This document shows positions 44,197 through 54,150 of a DNA stretch of 54,150 nt, in pieces (the first letter of the stretch is position 1; every line of letters begins with the position of its first letter). The DNA is from Amanita rubescens (lineage: Eukaryota > Basidiomycota > Agaricomycetes > Agaricales > Amanitaceae). Below the pieces are notes generated by a model. That model was not told where the DNA came from. It made no database searches and saw nothing but the letters and a program-made list of their open reading frames with translations. The DNA lies in the NCBI GenBank assembly GCA_015039365.1, contig WION01000355.1, positions 1 to 54,150 on the forward strand, read 5' to 3'. A program made the position numbers and the translations under genes.

Positions 44197-46322
44197 ATGC
44201 CTACAAGCGAACTTTCTAATGCTCTTAACCCATATGTCACTCAGGACGGACACAGGCAACTGGTTGCGGAGTACTCAACGCCATTACAGCAAGTAGCACC
44301 AATACATCAACATTATGCACCTCATCGCAGTGAACTGGAGCTTGCTATCTCTGAGCCTCAGCCTCCAGCGCCTCCTCCTTCTAGTCGGTAAGCGTTGTAA
44401 TGACGTCGATATCAGCCAATAACGCATGTAAAGCCCTCCTACATTAAAACCACGGGGTCATTTCTCACAGGAAGGGGTGTCTGCAGTACAGGAGTTCATT
44501 CGCCTCGTTGCCACAACTCGTGAAGCGCAAGACATTGAACGAAAGCGTCGGTTGGCATGGGAGCAGGAACAAGAAGCTAAACAGGCTCAGAGGCAAGCCG
44601 AAACAGAAAGAACCATACTAGACATGCGACAGGAGATACAGTCCCTACGGGCCATGCTTACTCGCAATGGCAGGATGGCGATTATGCCACAGTCATCGCC
44701 TCACGCATTGCCCATGCAACCAATTCCTCAACAGACTATGGGATCTACCACTGGCCTGTTCACGCCTCATTACGCCCTTTCACCGGCGGTACGGGAACAA
44801 TCTATCCCACGGCATCCGTCAACGCCAACGTCTCCAACACCCATTATTCAAACACAATCAGTCATCCAACCAACTTTTGTTCAAGGGTCGTCAAGCAAAC
44901 CTTATCCCCCAGGTGCACAACCTTCCAACGATTTATCTCTTGCTCATGATAGTCGACAACTTATTCCATACCCTACGCTGCCCATACAGCCACAGCCACA
45001 ATATAGGTATCAGGCTGGAGTAATTGGCCAGCAACAGCAATTTCTGTTGAATCAAACAGTCGGAATACGACAGCAATCGAGCTCTATAGGACAGTCTGTT
45101 ACGCCATCACCATCTCCTCAACTTTCAGCTTTGCATCCGTCAACAGATTCGAGTACGACAAGCCGGAAAAGAAAGACATCCGAAGCAGCAAGTGACAATG
45201 ACTCTGATGCCGATTCGGATGGTTCCAGTATTGCACCAGCCTATCGCATCAGAAGAGCCAACCATCACGATAGGCGCTGTCTGACCATACAGGTGTCGTA
45301 AGGATTATTTACTTCTTTCACCTTTGACTAATTAGCGTGCAGCATGGTATGCGATTACACTTTCTACGATGTATGGAGCTCGACACAGATAAGCAACTTC
45401 CTGATAGCCACGCAGAAGGTGCTGTTCTGGAAGATACGCAGCCGGTTCGGTTCGTGTGGGACAAGACGACGAAACAATCTGTACATAATGCGCGAATGAA
45501 GACACGCATTTTATCGGATATCAAGGCTAAGCGAAGCCTTTACAAACACGTTCCGGACAAAGAATTCGTCAAGAAAAGTTTGGATGGCGCATTTGAGCAG
45601 TGCTTCACCACATTCAGACAGAAGTTCAGAGCGCAACGGGATGTGGCGGTCGCTGCCAACATCAGACAGAAGGAAGATCAAAAAGCCCGCAAAGCAAGGC
45701 ACTCGTCGAGGCGGAAGCTTGTGGGTATAAGCGCGGCGTTATCGCAGATATCTTTCCACTTACTCATCTTTTGCAGAAACTGAACAACCGTGCTGAGGCT
45801 CGACAAAAGTTAGGAGCATTCGAACACGTCATATTCGATGGCGCCCTCCAGCTTGAGTGCATGTCTTCGGAAGAATCTGAGGATGAGCCTGTGAACTCCT
45901 CGAAGCCGAACGGGATTCTGCACACACGTGGGTATGCGTGGCGCAGCACAAGGCTCATTCGGTTTTATTGTATCCTTGATGATGAGGAACGTGTTGACAA
46001 AAATGCAAAACCCAAGCGTGGCGTTGGAAAGAAGGATCGATGTACCGGACCACTGAAAGAAGGAATACATCTTCCGCCAAAGGGAGTGGCAACATGGATG
46101 ATCAGTCGAACGTGGGTACGCGCTGCGCAACGCGAGGTACCGGAGTTGTCAGAAACGCTGAGTAAATTAACCATTGACCCGCCTGGGTTTGACTGGGAGC
46201 ATTTTGAGGCGTTGGGTGGTGAGAGCGGTGATGAAGGGGATGGACACGAGTTGCAGCATGGGATGCGAATGCACCAGTTAAATATGCAGATGGGATACGC
46301 GTTAAATTATCCTCTAATGTAG
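44197..46322 (+). CDS. Unknown, apparently conserved Agaricomycete nuclear-type protein
   Basis: I cannot assign a function. The first exon starts MPTSELSNALNPYVTQDGHR. The second begins near QEFIRLVATTREAQDIERKR and continues as a charged coiled coil (EQEQEAKQAQRQAETERTIL), then a Gln/Pro/Ser-rich region and a basic-acidic patch, RKRKTSEAASDNDSDADSD. The C-terminal half is well structured: PVRFVWDKTTKQSVHNARM, FTTFRQKFRAQRD, RGYAWRSTRLIRFYCILDDE and HLPPKGVATWMISRTWVRAA. It ends MQMGYALNYPLM. This resembles a family I recall from other mushrooms without a known role. The first splice junction is out of phase with the ATG at 44197, so the N-terminus is uncertain. VPS52 starts 12 bp after the stop. 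Confidence 0.7.
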
Positions 46323-46334
46323 TAGTATCCATTT

Positions 46335-48573
46335 ATGGCAAGTCCGAACTCGATGACCGACAACCGTGAACTACCTCTCTGTATGTTTTCCAGTTTCTCT
46401 ATATCTGCTCCGTGTCCCATGCAACATATTCCAGACACGCGAAAAGCAAGGGAATTCGTCGAGCTTCATGACCAGGTCCAGGTTCGAAATTCCTTCGCAC
46501 AATCATGATTCTCTCCTGAATGTTTTTTTTCGTCAGACGAGCGTCAATCTGCTCAGCTCTCTCGAATCATTCCTTTCCACTTTCCAGAAGGATCTCCAGG
46601 CAGTTTCGAGCCAAATATCAGAATTACAGGATAGAAGTAAAGATATCGAAAGCAGACTGAAAAGTAGACGTGTAGGCGTGCTAATCCATCTATGCAGACC
46701 AGACATTTGACCAGATGGCATTCAGAAAATCGAGAAGCCCTTGTCGAGTCTCATCTCCGACATAGTGCTCCCTCCTCAGCTTTCCACAACGATACTGGAT
46801 ACAGAGGTCGGGGAACCATGGATATCTACTATAGATGACTTTGAACGACGGCTAGTCATGATTAAGTCAAGAGTGCGAGTGAAGGGTGCTCGGGACCTTG
46901 CAGAGGTATCGGAGGGTCTCAGGATTGTGGTATGAGGCGAACATCTCCCAACGCTGTTAGAAATTTCTCAATACCGCGATACAGGCCGCGACAAAACTTC
47001 GAGCATTCTTCCTAGCGCTCTTCCAGCCAATTCGGAAGAGCGTCACGACCAACATGCAAGTTATCCAGACCTCCATCTTTTTGAAGTACAGCTCGCTCTT
47101 CGCGTTTCTCCAGCGACAGGCATCTGACGTGGCTCGGGAAGTGCAACGGTCATATATTGGCGCCGCTCGGATGTACTATGAAACTGGTTTTCGACGCTAC
47201 GCTCGGAGTCTGGGCTACATAAAGGTGGGTCAATCGTTCGATGCGATGGGCAATACCGGACTCTGGCCTGTAGGCTCGAACAACCGAGAAATTCGACCTT
47301 GTTGTGTCAACCGACTCAAACTCAGAAACGCAACTTAATTTAAACAGACTAGAATATGCCAAATTAGACGGGCCAGCCGTAACGCTTTCGTATATGGCAG
47401 ATGATAAAACACATGTAAGGTTCAACGAAAGGCATGATCATCAGTCGTTGATTCAGACAGGCAGAAAGAGCCAATAGAGGCCCTTCTACGATCCCTTTTC
47501 CTAGTATTCATGGATAACTCAACGGCAGAATATGCCTTCATCAAGTCATTCTTCAATAACCAGCAGATATTCCCTTTGGATGTCAAGACGTCCGTACCCT
47601 CGGCTACGACACCATTGTCACCTGACAGGGTGTCATTTGAGGACGATAAGACACCCCCAAGATCTGAAGTTGGTGACGAGCCAGCCGTCATGACTGGATC
47701 CTCTGCGGCTCCTTTTCAGCCTCCGCAATCCAAGGTAACAAACGTGGATCTTATATGGAAACAAGTTATGGATCCTGTACTTGAATACTGTCAGGTTAGC
47801 GTAATTTCTTGCGACCCGAGCTTGCTCTTACCTTCATGCATAGAACTTCGTGAATTCGGTGCTCGAGCCGGTTCCGCCTGTCACGACTCTGCTGACTATG
47901 ATACGACTAATAGAAGAAGTCGTGATAGAGATACAGAAGCGCCAATGTCCTCCAGTGGAGACATACGTCTTTACTATTCGGTTGCAAATGTGGCCTATCT
48001 TCCAGAAAGCAATGACGGATCATGTTGATGCCTTGAAGAAGCTCGCAGAAGGTTCATCTACGAGCTACTTTAGCCGGGCACCCACCACGACAGAGTCATC
48101 CGTTATGAGCGTACGTGGTAGCATATTGGTCGCTACATGAAGTTGCTGATGCGGTTAAATAGGTTTGCAATCGATATATTGTCATATTCAGCTCCTTTAT
48201 ACATCTCACTACCCATGAAGAGGAGACTATGATTTTCTCAAAGTAAGACGTTCCGAATTTCGCTGAACGTTGACTAATTATTTTTTAGCCTCCTGCGTTT
48301 GAGGCAGGAACTCGCGAAGCTTATTACACGCCACACCAGTCAGATTTCGGACGGTGTGTCGAGGGTAACGAAGCAAGCTTCGATATACCAAATTTTACTA
48401 CAAGCCTTGAGCGTAAGTTAAATGACAACCCCTGTTACTTATACTAATTAATGGAACAGCGGAGTACACAGCTGACGGCGCACCCTAAACTTCAGCAGGA
48501 AATCGCTTACTGGTCTAACCTTGAGGAGGAAGTGTCGCGGAAGATGGTGTCCATGGGCCAGTCGCGGAGGTAG
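46335..48573 (+). CDS. VPS52: GARP/EARP complex subunit Vps52
   Basis: Vps52 is part of the tethering complex for endosome-to-Golgi transport. ATG 46335 (MASPNSMTDNRELPL) with a 53 bp intron leads to TRKAREFVELHDQVQ, then TSVNLLSSLESFLSTFQKDL. The coiled coil QAVSSQISELQDRSKDIESR is the family start. Further on are IEKPLSSLISDIVLPPQLS, GEPWISTIDDFERRL, TNMQVIQTSIFLKYSSLFAF and YYETGFRRYARSLGYIK. The C-terminal part (VLEYCQ...LITRHTSQISDGVSRV) ends MVSMGQSRR. Many introns divide it. An alternative ATG at 46383 exists if the first intron is not used. The start is 12 bp from the upstream stop, so transcripts probably overlap. Confidence 0.85.
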
Positions 48574-48649
48574 TGTACTAAGTAGTGCTATAATTTTAAA
48601 CGTCGCCACTGTCACGTTGTCACGATACTTTTGTTTATTACGTTCAAGA

Positions 48650-49735
48650 ATGGCCGGTTCGCAACAAACCACTGTCCCTCCATTGTCAATGGAAGAAGAA
48701 GGTGAACATTCTTGTCTTATGTTACGGATGAGCCGGCTGAAGTAAGACTGACAGACTTCACTGGACAGACCAAATAATACATGTTCGTATTACAAACGAC
48801 GAACGCCCGCTACGTCGAATCATCAAGAAATTTCACAACTATGCTGCTTTGTCCCATAAGCCTATTGTCCCAGTTGTTCCATCTGCCAGCAGTACTTCAA
48901 TAGACGACGCCCGGGAGGCATTCCTGGTCGAGTTAGCGTCTTTTCAGCTTTTGCTGAAAAAGAGTGCAATGATATGCGAGGCTGAAGCGAGACAAGTGGA
49001 AGAGTATAAAAAGGAACGGCAGAAAATAGGTAAGGCGGTTTATTTTGTGTCTCGTAGATTACCCTGATATCATTGAGCTAGATGACGAACATGGGACCTT
49101 GCGAGGCCAAATTGAACAATTAAAGACCGCGTTGGAACACGCGCAATTGCAACGTCGACGCAAGATCGAATATGATTTGGTTGCGGAGAAAGCGAATACG
49201 CTACCCAGCAGAGAGGAACTTGAGCAGTAAGACGACCAGTAAATGCGCGAACGTACTTGACTGTTTTTTCAGGTCCATACAAGCACTAGAAAGTGATATG
49301 GCTGCTATAAGAGCTGAGCATGAGCACCAGAATAAAGCAATACAGGACCAAAAGTCCGCTTTGGATAGGATCATAGGCGAACTTGGTTCCCTGAGGTTCT
49401 TGGGCAAGGAAAGGGATTCGGCCTCTATCATTCCTACCCCAAGAGATACACCGGCTCCCGAGGGTCATAATACAGAGATGGAGGACGGGTCCGAAAGAGC
49501 GACGAGCGCCATTCCTCAGAACATGGGTGAGGGAGAAGAACAAGAAGAAGGCGAAGCGGATAAGCAGTCAGAGGCTTTGACAGGCACAGGGCTGAATGAT
49601 GCACGGGAAGATATTGAGATGGGTGAAGTTGAAGAAGATCCAAAAGACAAGTCAAAAAGGAGATATAGGGAAGAGTTAGAGGAGGGTGAAGCAAGCGATA
49701 CTAGTAGCGCTCTTTCAGAACCACCCGATGATTGA
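48650..49735 (+). CDS. THOC7: THO complex subunit 7
   Basis: THO couples transcription to mRNA export and limits R-loops. The start is ATG 48650 (MAGSQQTTVPPLSMEEEG). The conserved block begins VRITNDERPLRRIIKKFHNY and AREAFLVELASFQLLLKKSA, followed by CEAEARQVEEYKKERQKIG. A long coiled coil continues (LRGQIEQLKTALEHAQLQRR, IEYDLVAEKANTLPSREELE, IQALESDMAAIRAEHEHQNK). The C-terminal tail is acidic and disordered, ending SSALSEPPDD. The first intron near 48707 is tentative. VPS52 ends 76 bp upstream, and RNase Z ends 39 bp downstream on the other strand. Confidence 0.8.
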
Positions 49736-49774
49736 TGTCATTCATAGCCTGCCTGTGATATACATGTCTGTCTT

Positions 49775-51018
49775 TTATACAATTGGTTCTAGATTTATGT
49801 CAATGCTCATGAGATCTTCCGCACAAATCACATCGCCGCTATATTCTCTAGCTGCCAAATCAGCGATCGAGGACATGATCTTCTTCGCCTCGTCGGTCTG
49901 AGCACCCGAGTATCGCGAAGAGAAGTGATTGAGAACGAGTCTTTTTGCGTTTACACGCCTTGCAAAGGCACCTGCCATCTGCGGTGTCGAGTGACCTCTC
50001 GATTTAGCTCGAGTTTCAACGCTCTCATAGGTGTCTGAATCTTTGGTTAAAGAATCAATTCCTGGTAAATAGGCATTTGTTGCTTCGTGAACCAGGATAT
50101 CCGCCCCTTCGGCCAACGGCAGCATAGGGGATGGATCGTATGTATCGCCTAGGATAACAATTTTGCGCCCTTTACGTCGCTCAGGACCACGAAGCACCGT
50201 TCCGTCGGCAAGTGTTACGCTCTCGCCCTTTTGCAGTTGACCCATGATTGACATGGGCGTCTTCGTACGCTTGATATGAGGGATGTAATCTCTAGAATCC
50301 ATCTTCCCCGGCACTGGTGCTTCGTTGACGGCGTAACCAATGCAAGGGACAGAGTGTAAAATAGGAGCTGCCGAAACGGAGACTGTTTCATCCTTGTATA
50401 TATCTCTCCAAACACCGTCAACTAATGGGATGTTGCGACCTAGCGAAGATTCTGCAGGATGTGGAGGAAGATCTGGGTGATCATCTTGCGAGTCAGATGG
50501 AGTGTGGAGTTCGTGAACCACATATGGTGCGTCAAGGAGTGTGTGCGTGTAGATGAGCCCAGCACGAACGTATGCACGGGTGCCCAACGGTCCGTATATC
50601 TCTATATGCTGGCGCGGACTTATGGGCGCGGTACAATAAAGGATATGGAAATCCGTACTTGTTGGGTCATGTCTATCTTCGTTCTTGGATCTTCTTGCCC
50701 TAGTGCTAAACCTCCTGCTCCGTTCAAACGAGATGAGAGCAGGGGAACAAGTCCAAAAATATGATCGCCTAGATGGAAACTACTGAGTAAATATACTTCG
50801 GACTGTTATGAGCCCTTACCATGAGTGTGCGTTATAAAAAATTTCTGTATCTTGCCCATTTTTACACTACTTTTCTGAACTTGATGCAGAGTGGCTTCCC
50901 CGCAATCAAAGATCCAGACATCTCCGTTGAGACGTAGGGCAAGTGCAGACTGATTTCTTGTAGAACATGGTGTTGCCGAGCCTGTTCCCAGAAAAGTAAT
51001 GTTGATAGACGAGGCCAT
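49775..51018 (-). CDS. Ribonuclease Z (short-form tRNase Z)
   Basis: tRNase Z removes the 3' trailer of pre-tRNAs. The start at 51018 gives MASSINITFLGTGSATP. The metallo-beta-lactamase motif THTHGDH is formed across an intron (HTHG|DHIFGL). Further on are IEIYGPLGTRAYVRAGL, GKMDSRDYIPHIKRTK, KIVILGDTYDPSPMLPLAEG, DILVHEATNAYLP, AKSRGHSTPQMAGAFARR and LVLNHFSSRY, so the remaining zinc ligands are present. At about 350-370 residues it corresponds to the short ELAC1 type rather than the long form usual in fungi. No targeting peptide is evident. The EZH2 start codon lies 56 bp away in the opposite direction. Confidence 0.9.
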
Positions 51019-51074
51019 GAATCTGCGGCATACAAGCACAGCCACCGTCGCTACAAAGTTGAAGTACGACCAGC

Positions 51075-53794
51075 ATGGATACTAGCTCCCATCAGCGATT
51101 CGTCTATGATATTTTTCGTAATACTTGGCTTGATTTCTACTATTGGGAGCAAGAGGATTACCATCGCACACTAGATGCATTGGGCTCACCAATAATAATC
51201 AACAAACCAACAGTTCTCCCGCAATGGATCCGACCTCGCGCTGGGCTTGTGCACGAAATCCAGGGTACGCCTAATGTCCGGGAATCTTCTCTACTACAGA
51301 CCGAGGCAGTGGTCTCTAAATTGCCTTCTGATGAAATTGAGATAACGGAATACCAGATGACAGACGGTGTCGCCACTCGATTACAAGCAGATTTCGCATT
51401 CACGTCAGTTGCCTTGAGGATGCCGCAGGCAATTTTTCCGAGTCCACAATACGAGGCCTGCACACCTCTGGACCAAAATATTTATCTAGGCGACGATTCT
51501 AGCGATATGCCATTCTTACCCTTTGCCGATGATCCTAGTTTCAGTGATTGGAAGAGTCACTCAGATGAACATAAGACGCTTTCTTGGCAAAACATGATTA
51601 GAGATCCCAATCGTATGTACTTTGTATGATATAATTGTTTACTTATAACGTCTCTCAGTGGAAGCTATCGTCACTACTACGTGGAACAGCTGTATCCATC
51701 ATGGACTAACTCCAGAGATAGTAGCAGAAGTATTGAGCGGGATGTTACCTGAACCTAAAGTACTGAAACATAAGAGGTACTGTAGGTCTTTAGTTCCATC
51801 GTTGAATATTTCAAACAAATATCACAGGGACTTCTGCACATGGAACCATCCACTATTGGGTCCAATTAAACCAAGTAACACTGCACTTGGCGGTACTGTA
51901 ATGACACAAGATTTTTGTAGGCTATGTGAATTGGCATATTGTTTTAGTTTTCGTAAGTGGCTTACCATGCTAAGACTTTTTTATCCGTTCATGTACATAT
52001 GCCAAAGATGAAACAAGTCCTCCAGTAAGATCATTCATCCCATATAACACCTTGGGTCAGAAATTGGATTTTTGCTCTGAATCATGCTTTCTTAATTCCC
52101 CGACAATCGTAAGAGCGTTGACTCGAAATATCTAGTACTGATGACAATGGAATGTAGGATATGACAATCATGACATGGACTGAAGAAAAGGAAAACCAGA
52201 TAGCAGACTTGCTTAGCTTCTTGCCAGATACCACACCATGTTACCTGGCAAAGATCTGTAGAAAACCATGTATGGAGGTGAGTACCTGTTGTTGGTAGGC
52301 ACAGTAGGTTTTCATAGATAACAGGTTTTTTCGTACAGAGAAAGGTTATTACCTAACCAACCTAGTACAAAAAGAAGCAAGAGACAGCCGTCCAAAAAAC
52401 TCAAATTTTTAGGCACGTCACGTTGAATAACTCTTTATCTAACTAGTAACTGAAGACCACACCAGATGGCAATCCTGCCGGTGAAGAATTCGTTCCGTGA
52501 GTCGCTCTTCTTGATGCACGCATAGATATGTATACAACTTGGAATGCTAGTACAATATTCACAATGTTGGATGAAAAGAACTGGCAGCCGGTGTCACCTT
52601 GCTCACACGAAGGCCCCTGCACCGAGCAAAGTAACTGCCCTTGTAATATAAGTGGTGCACACTGCACAAGCAAATGCCTATGTGACCAGAAATGTAAAGG
52701 TTTTCAACTCTACCTCGATGATATGCTAACCAGTAATTGCGTGGCACATTTTTTCAGGCCTGCGCCGTTGGAAGGGCTGCAAATGCGCTGAAGCAACCGG
52801 GTGTGCAAGTAAAAGGTGTCCCTGCGTTAGTAAAAAACGGGAATGTGACCCAGAAGTTTGTGTGAAGAGCCACTCCACTACGTAGGTGTTATGTATCTAA
52901 TAAATATGGATATCACTAACACTGATACAGGCACAGCAACACATGCGGTAATGTCCAAATCCAAATGGGTCAGGCAAAAGTAATCCATATCACATATCTG
53001 CGTATTCATGAGTATTGATTCACACAAAGAGAACCTCAGTTCGCCAGAGTCAATGGGGTTTTGGTCTCTTCATGGAAGAATCCGTGCAAAAAGACGAACT
53101 GATAGATGGTAAATCAACGAGAACGACTCGATAATCCATCGACTAAGATTCATATTCAAAACCTAGAATATATTGGCGAAGTCGTACTTAAGGCGACATC
53201 ATCTTCTCGGGAGTTCGTGTACCCATGGCTACCGACTCATTGGAGCTGACACAAATATATTAGAAATTCGGCAATACATCGAGGCCGCAGTTACCTTTTT
53301 ACACTGAACAAAGACTTTTCAATAGATAGTGCATATGCTGGAAATGCAACGAGATATATAAATCATTCGGACATCCCCAACTGCGAAGCGAAAAGTAAGT
53401 TTCTTTTTCCACGATTCATTGTGCTTTTGCAGATATGCTACTCCAGTCCTGCTTGTCGACGGTTTACAAAGGATTGGAGTAATGGCCAGTAAGTGTAATG
53501 ACTTCGCATCTGAGGTGTTGTTTAACAACAACTGCACTAGGCAGAGACATCGATGTGGGGGAAGAGTTGTTCTTGAATTACGGAGACCAATTCTTCATCC
53601 ATAACAATCAAACATCGGACCCGTCGACACTGCCGCTAAGCCTGAACGAAGACGACGAGAACGAAAGCGAACTTCGGCCAATGGAAGATATTGAATATAT
53701 GGCCTATACAACGGGGCAGTTTGTAATGAACGACGATCCCGAGGACGAAACGTATGACGAGGATGGAAGTGGAAGCGGATCAGGCTCGTCATAA
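51075..53794 (+). CDS. EZH2: PRC2 histone H3K27 methyltransferase (EZH2/E(z)/KMT6 homologue)
   Basis: This is a SET-domain enzyme that deposits facultative heterochromatin. ATG 51075 gives MDTSSHQRFVYDIFRNTWLD. The middle exons contain CRLCELAYCF and DFCSESCFLN, the MCSS-type Cys pairs, then a SANT2-like WTEEKENQIADLLSFL. The CXC domain spans about 52590-52870, with CSHEGPCTEQSNCPCN, CTSKCLCDQKC, KGCKCAEATGC and CPCVSKKRECDPEVC. The SET domain covers about 53130-53600: EYIGEVVL, SYLFTLNKDFSIDSAYAGNA, TRYINHSDIPNCEAK and VGEELFLNYGDQF. The NHS-x-x-PNC pseudoknot and the Tyr of the active site are present. The tail is acidic. The order matches animal and plant E(z). Several introns near 52200-53100 were not fully delimited. 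Confidence 0.83.
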
Positions 53795-53840
53795 CAGTTT
53801 TATTTGTTCTATGACGGTAAATATGTACGAAGTACTCGCG

Positions 53841-54150
53841 TTAGCTCTTGAGAGATAACTGCATCGAGTATGCGTCTTCCCCGTCTGCATCTGTGATGGA
53901 TTTAGACCCGATATCTCTTAGGCCAAAGGTATGGGAAGACGTACAGTACTTCTTTTCCACGCCTTTTACTGTAAAACCGAGAGTATCCTTGTACAAGCTT
54001 AATGCCGCACGATTTGACTTTCTTACATGAGAGAGACATAAGCGGCATGATATATCGTGGCCATTGCTTCTTCTGTGACAGTTCAAGTGAGAACTTATGC
54101 GTTAGATATCCGCTTACGAGATTGGATCATCAGTTTTTTCGCTAGGCCCA
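53841..54150 (-). CDS. NAA10: N-terminal acetyltransferase catalytic subunit NAA10 (Ard1), partial, with apparent frameshift
   Basis: The 3' part of a gene running off the right edge. Reading the minus strand, [10 protein letters not shown] is followed by an intron and then [34 protein letters not shown] and, after a second intron, [17 protein letters not shown]. This matches the acetyl-CoA-binding and C-terminal segment of NatA catalytic subunits. Between YVSL and HVRK one base is missing (54029/54030): the literal frame hits a stop (ATG TAA) there. Because the flanking sequence is well conserved, an assembly or read error is as likely as a pseudogene. The start codon lies outside the window. 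Confidence 0.75.

Noticed and set aside
46475..46500. GGTTCGAAATTCC resembling a tRNA B box
   Set aside because: There is no A box or cloverleaf upstream, and the site spans an exon-intron border of VPS52.

Overview
This window is nuclear DNA of a filamentous basidiomycete, most likely an Agaricomycete. Genes are dense and lie on both strands. Most carry several introns of about 45-60 bp with GT-AG borders, and three introns are GC-AG. The set of orthologues is fungal (DASH subunit, KCH-type channel, Rim15 kinase). Plavaka transposase, DUF6532 and AAA-ATPase-like/PD-(D/E)XK genes point to Agaricomycotina. Coordinates given for multi-exon genes run from start codon to stop codon and include introns.

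Region 1 (1-9748) is accessory. A Plavaka (CACTA-type) DNA transposon of about 7.44 kb, with terminal inverted repeats at 415-434 and 7842-7860, splits a host AAA-ATPase-like/PD-(D/E)XK gene. The element holds two divergent genes: an apparently intact Plavaka transposase (minus strand) and a DUF6532 gene (plus strand). The DUF6532 gene contains a tandem array in which every repeat unit is one short in-frame exon plus one 50-51 bp intron. The element also has five promoter-proximal 40-53 bp repeats and subterminal TCTAAT motifs.

Region 2 (10-27 kb) is a compact block of conserved housekeeping genes: ATE1, a DASH Dad4 gene, a WIPI/PROPPIN gene, a Cys- and Ser-rich unknown, NCS-1, EMC3, VTI1, a KCH1-like channel, DRG1, ALG8, VMA21 and RNR2. 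Intergenic gaps are often below 100 bp, and several neighbouring pairs act in the same compartment (EMC3/VTI1, ALG8/VMA21).

Region 3 (27-33 kb) is a second accessory island. It holds a head-to-head RNR2 paralogue that shares a 291 bp promoter with three MCB boxes, a truncated inverted copy of an F-box gene, an HNH nuclease gene, and the intact F-box gene.

Region 4 (33-54 kb) returns to conserved genes: a UIM-containing unknown, the PAS/kinase/receiver protein Rim15, mitochondrial ribosomal protein S18, Rpn11, a conserved unknown, Vps52, THO subunit 7, RNase Z, an EZH2/E(z) H3K27 methyltransferase, and the 3' part of NAA10. The NAA10 fragment carries an apparent one-base frameshift. No tRNA, rRNA or CRISPR was recognised.
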